DNA from: Cytobacillus suaedae
Lineage (GTDB): Bacteria; Bacillota; Bacilli; Bacillales; Bacillaceae_L
Direction: 5' to 3'
Assembly: GCA_014960805.1 (NCBI GenBank)
Contig: CP063163.1
Coordinates: 2,002,001 to 2,066,000 of the forward strand
DNA length: 64,000 bases
Positions 45,496-53,179 of the stretch are shown here, one piece after another. A model generated the notes under the pieces. The model worked only from the letters and a program-made list of their open reading frames with translations. It searched no databases and was not told the DNA's origin. Every line of letters begins with the position of its first letter. Positions within the stretch are counted from its first letter, which is position 1. The translations under genes were made by a program, and so were the position numbers.

Positions 45496-46296
45496 ATGTT
45501 AAGATCTATGTACTCAGGTATCGGTGGTATGAAAAACTTCCAGATAAAGTTAGATGTTATCGGAAATAACATAGCGAATGTAAATACTTATGGATATAAA
45601 AAAGGTAGAACAACATTTAAAGATCTTGTGAGTCAGCAGATTGCTGGGGCATCGGCGCCGGGTGGAACTACTGGGGGAGTAAACCCTAAGCAGGTTGGAC
45701 TTGGTTCACAATTGGGTTCGATTGATACAATTCATACTCAAGGTAGTTTACAAACAACGGGACGCCCTTTAGATCTTGGAATATCGGGTGATGGGTATTT
45801 TAAGGTAACAGATGGAACTTCTGAGTATTACACTAGAGCAGGTAATTTTTATCTAGATGCTAATGGGGATATTGTTAATTCAGATGGTTTATATCTAGTA
45901 GATAGCACCGATAATAGCCCGATTAATGTTCCTACTGATTCACAAAGCTTTAGTATTGCTAAAGATGGAACAATAAATATAATTTCTGCTACACCTCCAG
46001 CTACACAAATAATTGGTTTGGTTAAATTTCCTAACCCAGAAGGATTAGAAAAAGCAGGAGATAATCTTTATAGAGAGTCGCCTAACTCGAGTCAAGCAGG
46101 TACTCCAGTAGTACCAGTTGCTCCTGGTACAGGTGGGACGGGCACATTAGTATCGGGAGCCCTTGAAATGTCAAATGTTGACTTATCAGAAGAGTTCACA
46201 GATATGATTGTTGCTCAACGTGGATTCCAAGCGAATACTCGTATTATTACAACTTCAGATGAAATCCTTCAAGAATTAGTAAACCTTAAACGATAG
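45496..46296 (+). CDS. flgE: Flagellar hook protein FlgE (often annotated FlgG)
   Basis: A 266-residue rod/hook protein of the short Bacillus type, about the size of B. subtilis FlgE (264). The N-terminal rod domain begins MLRSMYSGIGGMKNFQIKLDVIGNNIANVNTYGYKKGR. The middle DLGISGDGYFKV and the C-terminal helix ALEMSNVDLSEEFTDMIVAQRGFQANTRIITTSDEILQEL are standard. A Pro/Gly/Thr-rich segment near 200-220 looks like a linker. Length and position favour hook over distal rod, but databases often label it FlgG. The ATG follows GAGAGGAGAGAA. Confidence 0.93.
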   Translation: MLRSMYSGIGGMKNFQIKLDVIGNNIANVNTYGYKKGRTTFKDLVSQQIAGASAPGGTTGGVNPKQVGLGSQLGSIDTIHTQGSLQTTGRPLDLGISGDGYFKVTDGTSEYYTRAGNFYLDANGDIVNSDGLYLVDSTDNSPINVPTDSQSFSIAKDGTINIISATPPATQIIGLVKFPNPEGLEKAGDNLYRESPNSSQAGTPVVPVAPGTGGTGTLVSGALEMSNVDLSEEFTDMIVAQRGFQANTRIITTSDEILQELVNLKR

Positions 46297-46344
46297 GTAA
46301 GGGAGGTAAGGGGCTGGAGTATAAACTTTAGTCCCTGATATAGA

Positions 46345-46563
46345 TTGATAAAACTGACTCGATTAAATGGAAAGCCTTTTACATTAAATGCTATTTATAT
46401 TGAACAGGTAGAATCATTCCCGGATACAACCATTACCTTAACAAATGGAAAAAAGTTTGTCGTGAAGGAATCCGAAGATGATGTTAACCTGAAGGTGAGA
46501 AATTTTTATCACAGTGTAAATGTGTTAGGGCTTCAAAATGACACGGAGGGATCGTCATTGTGA
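46345..46563 (+). CDS. swrD: SwrD (YlzI), FlbD-family motor power factor
   Basis: A 72-residue FlbD-family protein. B. subtilis SwrD raises flagellar motor power and is needed for swarming. The N-terminus IKLTRLNGKPFTLNAIYIEQVESFPDT and ITLTNGKKFVVKE are conserved. A stop codon at 46336 leaves TTG 46345 as the only credible start, and no ribosome binding site lies within 15 bases upstream; the nearest GGGAGG is about 40 bases away, next to a small hairpin. The gene overlaps fliL by four bases. Confidence 0.87.
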   Translation: MIKLTRLNGKPFTLNAIYIEQVESFPDTTITLTNGKKFVVKESEDDVNLKVRNFYHSVNVLGLQNDTEGSSL

Positions 46564-46982
46564 AAAATAAGCTACTTACAATCATGCTAATTATTATCAG
46601 TGCTATCACGCTAGTAGGTACAACAGCTTTTGTCGTTCTCATGAATTTTACAGGTGATGAAAAAGCCGAACCAACGATTGATGAGGTCTTAGAATCGACA
46701 GTTGTTTTACCTGAGATGACTACGAAGTTAAAAGGAAAAGGTTATATGCTGATATCTTTTAACATTCATACTGATAGTAAAAAGGCGAAAACAGAATTAG
46801 AGAAAAGAGATTTTCAGGTTAGAAATATAGTGATTAAAGAAATATCCGAAATGACAATAGATCAGTTCGAAGGTGAACAAGGTATTTCCTCACTTGAAAA
46901 TATATTAAAAGACCGTATTAACGAACTCATGCAAGAGGGTACAGTCGTGAGTGTTTATGCAACCTCCTTTCTCCCTCAATAA
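46560..46982 (+). CDS. fliL: Flagellar basal-body associated protein FliL
   Basis: A 140-residue single-pass membrane protein near the stator. A transmembrane helix occupies about residues 5-27 (LLTIMLIIISAITLVGTTAFVVLM), and the periplasmic domain follows, ending in DRINELMQEGTVVSVYATSFLPQ. The start is GTG at 46560 inside the end of swrD (ATTGTGA). A GGAGGG precedes it. fliM starts 40 bases after the stop. Confidence 0.94.
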   Translation: MKNKLLTIMLIIISAITLVGTTAFVVLMNFTGDEKAEPTIDEVLESTVVLPEMTTKLKGKGYMLISFNIHTDSKKAKTELEKRDFQVRNIVIKEISEMTIDQFEGEQGISSLENILKDRINELMQEGTVVSVYATSFLPQ

Positions 46983-47022
46983 ATATTACTTATAACGTTA
47001 AGGTGAATCGAGGTGATGCATC

Positions 47023-48021
47023 ATGTCGGCGGAAGTTTTATCTCAAAGTGAAATAGATGCTTTATTATCCGCCCTTTCAACTGGGGAAATGAATGCAGAT
47101 GAATTAAAGAAAGAAGTCACGGAAAAGAAAGTTAAAGTCTACGATTTTAAGCGTGCTTTACGCTTCTCAAAGGATCAAGTAAGGAGTTTAACTAGAATTC
47201 ATGAGAATTTTTCTAGACTATTAACAACTTATTTCTCTGCACAATTAAGAACGTATGTACAAATCTCTGTAGGCTCTGCTGACCAGGTTCCATATGAAGA
47301 GTTTATACGTTCAATCCCGAAAATGACCATCCTAAATGTATTTGAAGTTCCACCACTTGATGGGAGAATCCTTTTAGAAGTAAATCCAAATATTGCATAT
47401 GCGATAATGGATCGCTTATTGGGTGGACGAGGAGCTAGTATTAACAAGGTTGAAAATTTAACTGAGATTGAAACTAAAATTATGTCTAACATTTTTGAAA
47501 AAGCTTTCGAAAATCTTCGAGAAGCATGGGACTCGGTGGCAGATATTGACCCAATGTTGGCAGAGTTTGAGGTGAATCCACAGTTTTTACAGATGGTCTC
47601 ACCAAATGAGACGGTAGTAGTTATATCATTGAACACGCAAATTGGTGAAACAAGTGGGATGATTAACATTTGTATACCACATGTTGTGCTAGAGCCTATC
47701 ATACCAAAACTATCTGCACATTACTGGATGCAAAATGTAAAAAAGGAAAGTGCACCACAAGCAGTAGCCGCAATTGAAAAGCAAATTAGACATGCAAATT
47801 TACCGATTATAGCTGAGTTGGGGTCAACCGATATATCCATCCAAGACTTTTTAATGCTTGATTTAGGAGATGTCATTCAACTTGACCAAACAATTGGAAA
47901 ACCACTTACGATAAAAGTAGCTGGGACACCTAAATTTACTGGTCAAGCTGGTAAAGTCAATAAAAAAATTGGGATTCAAATTATAAATGCGATTCAAGGG
48001 GGGAGCGATGACGATGAGTGA
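47023..48021 (+). CDS. fliM: Flagellar motor switch protein FliM
   Basis: A 332-residue C-ring protein that receives phosphorylated CheY. The N-terminal CheY-binding motif is LSQSEIDALLSAL (about 6-18). The central domain (about 45-230) includes IHENFSRLLTTYFSAQLRTYV. The C-terminal SPOA domain (about 250-325) contains LGDVIQLDQTIGKPLTIKVAG. The ATG follows AATCGAGGTGATGCATC. It overlaps fliY by eight bases, suggesting coupled synthesis of switch components. Confidence 0.97.
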   Translation: MSAEVLSQSEIDALLSALSTGEMNADELKKEVTEKKVKVYDFKRALRFSKDQVRSLTRIHENFSRLLTTYFSAQLRTYVQISVGSADQVPYEEFIRSIPKMTILNVFEVPPLDGRILLEVNPNIAYAIMDRLLGGRGASINKVENLTEIETKIMSNIFEKAFENLREAWDSVADIDPMLAEFEVNPQFLQMVSPNETVVVISLNTQIGETSGMINICIPHVVLEPIIPKLSAHYWMQNVKKESAPQAVAAIEKQIRHANLPIIAELGSTDISIQDFLMLDLGDVIQLDQTIGKPLTIKVAGTPKFTGQAGKVNKKIGIQIINAIQGGSDDDE

Positions 48022-49246
48022 TATGCTTTCACAAGACGAAATTGATGCACTATTAAGAGGCGTCACTGATTTTGATAATGACAAGGAAGAAAAAAATGAT
48101 AGTTCCCCTACTGAAGAATATCTAACTTCGATGGAGGAAGATGCTCTTGGGGAAATCGGTAATATTTCTTTCGGAAGCTCAGCAACTGCTCTTTCGACAT
48201 TATTAAATCAAAAAGTTGAAATTACAACACCAAGTGTTTCCGTTGTGGAGAAGAGTCAGCTTTCAGATGAATTTCCTCAACCTTATGTAGCGATACAGGT
48301 TAGTTATACAGAAGGCTTTTCAGGTGCAAATTTATTAGTTATTAAACAAAGTGATGCAGCTATTATTGCAGACTTAATGTTAGGCGGGGACGGAAGAAAC
48401 CCGGCAGATTTACTAGGAGAAATTCAGTTAAGTGCAGTACAAGAAGCGATGAACCAAATGATGGGGTCTGCTGCCACATCTATGTCCACTGTTTTTAATA
48501 AAAAGGTTGATATCTCTCCGCCAAGTATTGATGTACTCGATTTTACAGAGAGTGAGACATCTGGAAAGATTCCAACTGATCAAATACTCGCTAAAATTTC
48601 TTTCCGTTTAAAAATTGGGGATTTAATAGATTCAAATATTATGCAGTTAGTTCCGTTGGAATTTGCAAAGGCATTGGTTTATGAGCTTATGAATCCTTCG
48701 GCACTTGATGAAGTTGCACCAGCTGCTCAAGCGGAACGCTATGAAGAACAAGTTGTTTTAACACCAGATTTGGCAACTATGGAACCAAAGCAAACCATGG
48801 CAAATGACTATAGCCAGCCAACGTACCAACAACCGCCAAGTCAGTCAGCTTACCAAACTAGACCAAGTCAACCGTCAGGACCAAAGCATATGGGCGCTAA
48901 TTACAATCAAGCAATGGGTCAACCTACAAATGTTCAACCGGCTGTATTTTCAAATTTTGAGCAGGTTCAGTTAGGTGAAAACGAAGCAAAGAATTTAGAT
49001 ATGCTTTTAGATATTCCACTTCAAGTGACTGTTGAATTAGGTAGAACAAAACGTTCTATTAAAGAAATTCTTGAGCTTACAACAGGCTCAATTATTGAAT
49101 TGGACAAGCTTGCAGGTGAGCCTGTAGATGTCCTAGTAAACAATAAGCTAGTTGCCAAAGGTGAAGTTGTTGTTATTGATGAGAACTTTGGTGTACGCAT
49201 TACAGATATCATTAGTCAAAAAGATAGAATAAATAATCTTAGATAA
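48014..49246 (+). CDS. fliY: FliY, flagellar switch protein with CheC-like phosphatase domain
   Basis: A 410-residue C-ring protein that combines a FliN function with CheY-P phosphatase activity. The N-terminal MLSQDEIDALLRG is a FliM-like CheY-binding motif. Two CheC-type active sites appear: EDALGEIGNISFGSSATAL and LSAVQEAMNQMMGSAATSM. A Gln/Pro-rich linker (about 250-310, with YQQPPSQSAYQTRPSQPSGP) precedes the C-terminal SPOA/FliN domain, LLDIPLQVTVELGRTKRSI. ATG 48014 is preferred over 48008 because GGGGGGAG lies eight bases upstream. Confidence 0.94.
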   Translation: MSDMLSQDEIDALLRGVTDFDNDKEEKNDSSPTEEYLTSMEEDALGEIGNISFGSSATALSTLLNQKVEITTPSVSVVEKSQLSDEFPQPYVAIQVSYTEGFSGANLLVIKQSDAAIIADLMLGGDGRNPADLLGEIQLSAVQEAMNQMMGSAATSMSTVFNKKVDISPPSIDVLDFTESETSGKIPTDQILAKISFRLKIGDLIDSNIMQLVPLEFAKALVYELMNPSALDEVAPAAQAERYEEQVVLTPDLATMEPKQTMANDYSQPTYQQPPSQSAYQTRPSQPSGPKHMGANYNQAMGQPTNVQPAVFSNFEQVQLGENEAKNLDMLLDIPLQVTVELGRTKRSIKEILELTTGSIIELDKLAGEPVDVLVNNKLVAKGEVVVIDENFGVRITDIISQKDRINNLR

Positions 49247-49267
49247 ATTTAGGAGGAAGTTAACTTT

Positions 49268-49630
49268 ATGGCACACAAAATTTTAATCGTAGACGACGCA
49301 GCTTTCATGAGAATGATGATTAAGGATATTCTTTCTAAGAACGGTTTTGATGTAGTTGGGGAAGCAGCAGACGGTGCACAAGCTGTTGAAAAATATCAGG
49401 AACTTCAACCTGACTTAGTAACAATGGATATAACGATGCCAGAAATGGATGGAATTACTGCATTAAAAGAAATTAAAAAAATTAACCCAAATGCGAAGGT
49501 AATTATGTGTTCAGCAATGGGACAACAAGCAATGGTAATTGATGCAATCCAAGCAGGTGCAAAGGACTTTATTGTTAAACCTTTCCAAGCTGATCGAGTT
49601 ATTGAAGCTATCAGCAAAACATTAAGCTAA
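49268..49630 (+). CDS. cheY: Chemotaxis response regulator CheY
   Basis: A 120-residue single receiver domain that, when phosphorylated by CheA, binds FliM and FliY and alters rotation. The phosphoacceptor is Asp54 in TMDITMPEMDG, the acidic pair is Asp9-Asp10, and the conserved Lys lies in FIVKPFQ near 104. The ATG follows AGGAGGAAGTT. It lies between fliY and fliO within the operon. Confidence 0.98.
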   Translation: MAHKILIVDDAAFMRMMIKDILSKNGFDVVGEAADGAQAVEKYQELQPDLVTMDITMPEMDGITALKEIKKINPNAKVIMCSAMGQQAMVIDAIQAGAKDFIVKPFQADRVIEAISKTLS

Positions 49631-49653
49631 TCCAAATAAAGAAGGTGTGGCAT

Positions 49654-50313
49654 TTGCTACAGCGTAGTATGATTTTAACTTTTATTCTTTTAATAACTTT
49701 ATCAAACATATTTATTTTTTCAACAGTAGCCAATGCTGATGAATCAGATAAGAACGTTGATGAGTGGTTAGAAAATAATGATAAACCGGCTGAAGAAACG
49801 GATGGTACAAGCAGTGAAACTGATATGAATGAACTAGGTTCTTCTACGGAATTCTCTGCTTGGGATTTCTTTAAAATGATTTTAGCAACCCTTTTTGTAG
49901 TGAGTCTAATTTACCTTTTATTAAAATTTATTAATAAAAAAAATAGATTATTTAACCATTATAAATATATTGAAAACATTGGAGGGACGAGCTTAGGTAC
50001 CAATCGCTCCATTCAATTAGTTAAAGTAGGAGACCGAATATTAGTAGTTGGTGTAGGTGAAGATATCCAATTATTAAAAGAAATTGATGATAACGAAGAA
50101 ATTAAGGAAATTCTTGAAGAGCACAATTCTAGATTAGATCACTTAGCTCAGCCAAGAGACGTCCTCAATAAACTTCTACAATATAAAAAAGGCAATTCAA
50201 CAGAGGATACGAAAGAATTTAAATCAATATTAAAAGAGCAATTATCTGAACTCTCAAAAGGTAGGAAAAAAATGTTAGAGGAGTTCTCGAAGAAAGGATC
50301 TAACAAAGAATGA
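49654..50313 (+). CDS. fliO: Flagellar biosynthesis protein FliO (FliZ)
   Basis: A 219-residue membrane protein that helps assemble the FliPQR export gate. A signal-peptide-like N-terminus (MILTFILLITLSNIFIFST, cleavage perhaps after ANA at residue 28) is followed by an acidic extracellular segment. One transmembrane helix lies at about 71-92, then the FliO domain (NHYKYIENIGGTSLGTNRSIQLVKVGDRILVVGVGED). TTG 49654 is chosen because AAAGAAGGTG ends six bases upstream; the GTG at 49645 overlaps it. The Bacillus name is fliZ. It overlaps fliP. Confidence 0.9.
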   Translation: MLQRSMILTFILLITLSNIFIFSTVANADESDKNVDEWLENNDKPAEETDGTSSETDMNELGSSTEFSAWDFFKMILATLFVVSLIYLLLKFINKKNRLFNHYKYIENIGGTSLGTNRSIQLVKVGDRILVVGVGEDIQLLKEIDDNEEIKEILEEHNSRLDHLAQPRDVLNKLLQYKKGNSTEDTKEFKSILKEQLSELSKGRKKMLEEFSKKGSNKE

Positions 50314-50975
50314 ATGAATTTATGGAGTTTTTTAATAACAGCGCGCCTGAAAATGTATCCACATCTGTTAAATTGCTCCTATTGCTAACCGTTTTAACGA
50401 TTGCACCAAGTATTTTAATATTGATGACTTGTTTTACAAGAATAATTATCGTTCTTTCATTTGTTCGAACCTCGTTGGCAACTCAACAGATGCCACCTAA
50501 TCAGGTTCTAATCGGACTAGCTTTATTCTTAACCTTTTTCATAATGTCACCGATTTTATCTGAGGTAAACGAGGAGGCATTAACGCCATTATTTAACGAA
50601 GAAATAAATTTGGAAGAAGCATATGAACGAGCTGCCTTACCATTTAAACAGTTTATGGCCAAACACACTAGACAAAAAGATTTAGAGTTATTTTTGAATT
50701 ATTCCGGAAGTGAACGACCAGCCTCAATTGAGGAGATTCCTTTAACAGCGCTTGTACCAGCATTTGCAATTAGTGAAATTAAAACAGCCTTTCAAATTGG
50801 TTTTATGATTTTTATACCATTTCTTGTAATAGATATGGTAGTTGCAAGTGTACTAATGTCAATGGGGATGATGATGCTTCCACCTGTTATGATTTCTTTA
50901 CCCTTTAAAATTTTATTATTTGTCTTAGTAGATGGTTGGTATCTAATCGTTAAATCATTATTACAGAGCTTCTAG
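50310..50975 (+). CDS. fliP: Flagellar type III export protein FliP
   Basis: A 221-residue core component of the export gate. It has four hydrophobic segments and the family motifs MTCFTRIIIVLSFVRTSLATQQMPPNQVLIGLALFL and AFAISEIKTAFQIGFMIFIPFLVIDMVVASVLMSMGMMMLPP. The ATG (50310) overlaps the fliO stop (ATGA). The N-terminal SAPENVSTSVKLLLLLTVLTIAPS corresponds to the first hydrophobic stretch. It is followed after 15 bases by fliQ. Confidence 0.97.
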   Translation: MNEFMEFFNNSAPENVSTSVKLLLLLTVLTIAPSILILMTCFTRIIIVLSFVRTSLATQQMPPNQVLIGLALFLTFFIMSPILSEVNEEALTPLFNEEINLEEAYERAALPFKQFMAKHTRQKDLELFLNYSGSERPASIEEIPLTALVPAFAISEIKTAFQIGFMIFIPFLVIDMVVASVLMSMGMMMLPPVMISLPFKILLFVLVDGWYLIVKSLLQSF

Positions 50976-50990
50976 AGAAGGGGAAACTAA

Positions 50991-51260
50991 ATGAGTCCTG
51001 AATTTGTCATTTCATTAGCCGAAAAAGGGGTATATACAACACTTATTATTAGTGGTCCTTTATTATTGCTAGCTCTTGTAGTTGGATTAATTGTCAGTGT
51101 CTTTCAAGCAACGACACAAATCCAAGAACAAACTCTTGCGTTTGTACCTAAAATAATTGCTGTGTTGGTGGGCTTAATCTTTTTTGGACCTTGGATGTTA
51201 ACACATATGCTGACATATGCCCATGATATCTTCGGTAATTTAAATAGATTTGTAGGATAA
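50991..51260 (+). CDS. fliQ: Flagellar type III export protein FliQ
   Basis: An 89-residue two-helix membrane protein of the export gate. The helices are about residues 16-36 and 50-72. The motif VSVFQATTQIQEQTLAFVPKI (about 35-55) between them is the family hallmark. The ATG follows AGAAGGGGAAAC. fliR starts four bases after the stop. Confidence 0.97.
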   Translation: MSPEFVISLAEKGVYTTLIISGPLLLLALVVGLIVSVFQATTQIQEQTLAFVPKIIAVLVGLIFFGPWMLTHMLTYAHDIFGNLNRFVG

Positions 51261-51264
51261 TAGA

Positions 51265-52041
51265 ATGCTTGAATTATATACAAGTTTTCCAGCTTTTTTA
51301 CTAGTATTTGTTAGGGTGTCTAGTTTTTTTGCTACCCTGCCATTATTTTCATATCGTACAATACCGGCTCAGCATAAGATTGGGTTTGCCTTTTTCTTAT
51401 CATGGATTATGTTTTTTACGATTGATGCTCCTGTCTTAACGATCGATGGTTTTTACTTGATGTTAGTCATTAAAGAAGCACTTGTCGGTCTAGCGATTGG
51501 CTTAGTTGCATATATGATTATTTCTGCTATCCAGGTAGCTGGTGCATTTATAGATTTTCAAATGGGATTTGCAATTGCAAATGTTGTTGACCCACAAACC
51601 GGAGCTCAAAGTCCTTTAGTTGGTCAATATCTTTATACCTTTGCATTACTACTTCTTCTAGCTGTGAATGGTCATCATCTACTTTTAGATGGAGTATTTT
51701 ACAGTTATCAGTTCATACCAATAGAGCAAATGTTTCTCCCGCTTGGCAATGAGAATGTAATAGAGTTTGTCATGAAGGTATTTAATCACATGTTCGTAAT
51801 AGCCTTTCAAATGGCTATTCCAGTAGTAGGGTCGCTCTTCTTAGTTGATCTTGCGTTAGGAATTGTTGCAAAAACAGTTCCACAGCTGAACGTATTTGTT
51901 GTTGGTATACCTCTTAAAATTTTAGCAAGCTTCATTGTTCTAATACTTGTCATGGCAGCTATGATGATGCTTGTTGGCCAGTTGTTTGAAAGCATGATTT
52001 ATATCATGAGGGGGTTAATGCAGCTACTAGGAGGCAGTTAG
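51265..52041 (+). CDS. fliR: Flagellar type III export protein FliR
   Basis: A 258-residue polytopic membrane protein that completes the FliPQR gate. Six hydrophobic segments are visible. The motifs VRVSSFFATLPLF, IKEALVGLAIGLVAYMIISAIQVAGAFIDFQMGFAIANVVDPQTGAQSPLVGQYLY and FVVGIPLKI are conserved in FliR. The ATG follows GTAGGATAATAG. Its stop codon abuts the ATG of flhB with no intervening base. Confidence 0.97.
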   Translation: MLELYTSFPAFLLVFVRVSSFFATLPLFSYRTIPAQHKIGFAFFLSWIMFFTIDAPVLTIDGFYLMLVIKEALVGLAIGLVAYMIISAIQVAGAFIDFQMGFAIANVVDPQTGAQSPLVGQYLYTFALLLLLAVNGHHLLLDGVFYSYQFIPIEQMFLPLGNENVIEFVMKVFNHMFVIAFQMAIPVVGSLFLVDLALGIVAKTVPQLNVFVVGIPLKILASFIVLILVMAAMMMLVGQLFESMIYIMRGLMQLLGGS

Positions 52042-53124
52042 ATGAATTTGTTAAGACTTGACTTGCAATTTTTCGCTGGGGAGAAAACGGAAAAAGCCAC
52101 TCCAAAAAAGAGGGACGAATCTAGAAAAAAAGGCCAGGTTGCCAAGAGTCAAGATGTAAATACTGCGATTCTATTAATTGCTATTTTCCTATTGTTTTTG
52201 TTCATCGGTAGTTTTATGAAAGATATTAGCTTAAACTTTTTTCGTCATTCTTTTCAGGAATATATGTTAATGGATGTGTCTGTAGCTACTGTTCATAAAA
52301 TATTTTTAGATTTATTACTAGAAACGGTTATTATAGTAGGTCCAATTATGGTTATCGCCCTATTAGCAGGTATTGGGGCTAATTTATTACAAGTAGGTTT
52401 CTTATTTTCAACTGAATCTATCCAAATGAAATTAAACAAACTTGATCCGATACAAGGTTTTAAAAGAATATACTCTGTACGTGCTTTAGTAGAAATGATT
52501 AAATCTATTCTAAAAATCACATTAATTGGGGCAGTTACCTTTTTCGTAATCTACTTAAATATTGAAAATATATTACTGCTGTCACAATTGACTTTAACAA
52601 AGTCACTAGCATTCCTAGGTAAACTTACCATTCAAATGGGACTAGCTTCTGGATTTTTACTTTTATTATTGTCAGTATTAGACTATTTTTATCAAAAATA
52701 TGACTATGAGAAAAATATTAGAATGTCTAAACAGGATATAAAAGATGAGTATAAAAAGACAGAGGGAGATCCCTTAATTAAATCGAAAATTAAGCAAAAG
52801 CAACGTGAGATGGCGATGCAGAGGATGATGCAAGAAGTTCCTAAGGCAGATGTCGTTATCACGAATCCAACTCACTATGCAATTGCTTTAAAATATGATG
52901 AAAACAAAATGGATGCACCATATGTTGTTGCAAAAGGTGTTGATTTTGTAGCTCAAAAGATAAAAGAAATTGCCAACGAGAATGATATTATCATGGTTGA
53001 AAATCGTCCTCTTGCAAGAGCATTGTACTCTCAGACAGAGATTGGGGATGCGGTACCTGAGGATTTCTTTAAGGCTGTTGCCGAAATACTCGCGTATGTA
53101 TATCGTCTTAAACAAAAAGCATAA
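52042..53124 (+). CDS. flhB: Flagellar export switch protein FlhB
   Basis: A 360-residue membrane protein that sets export order. Four transmembrane segments occupy about 40-215. The cytoplasmic domain contains the autocleavage motif NPTH at 275-278 (VVITNPTHYAIALKYD), which allows the switch from rod/hook to filament substrates. The N-terminal EKTEKATPKKRDESRKKGQVAKSQD is conserved. It abuts fliR. A soluble relative of the C-terminal domain without NPTH, YlqH, is encoded at 25481-25759. Confidence 0.98.
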   Translation: MNLLRLDLQFFAGEKTEKATPKKRDESRKKGQVAKSQDVNTAILLIAIFLLFLFIGSFMKDISLNFFRHSFQEYMLMDVSVATVHKIFLDLLLETVIIVGPIMVIALLAGIGANLLQVGFLFSTESIQMKLNKLDPIQGFKRIYSVRALVEMIKSILKITLIGAVTFFVIYLNIENILLLSQLTLTKSLAFLGKLTIQMGLASGFLLLLLSVLDYFYQKYDYEKNIRMSKQDIKDEYKKTEGDPLIKSKIKQKQREMAMQRMMQEVPKADVVITNPTHYAIALKYDENKMDAPYVVAKGVDFVAQKIKEIANENDIIMVENRPLARALYSQTEIGDAVPEDFFKAVAEILAYVYRLKQKA

Positions 53125-53179
53125 ACCACAAAAATTTATTATGTCACTAGATAGAATGATTTAAGGGAGAGAGTAATTC

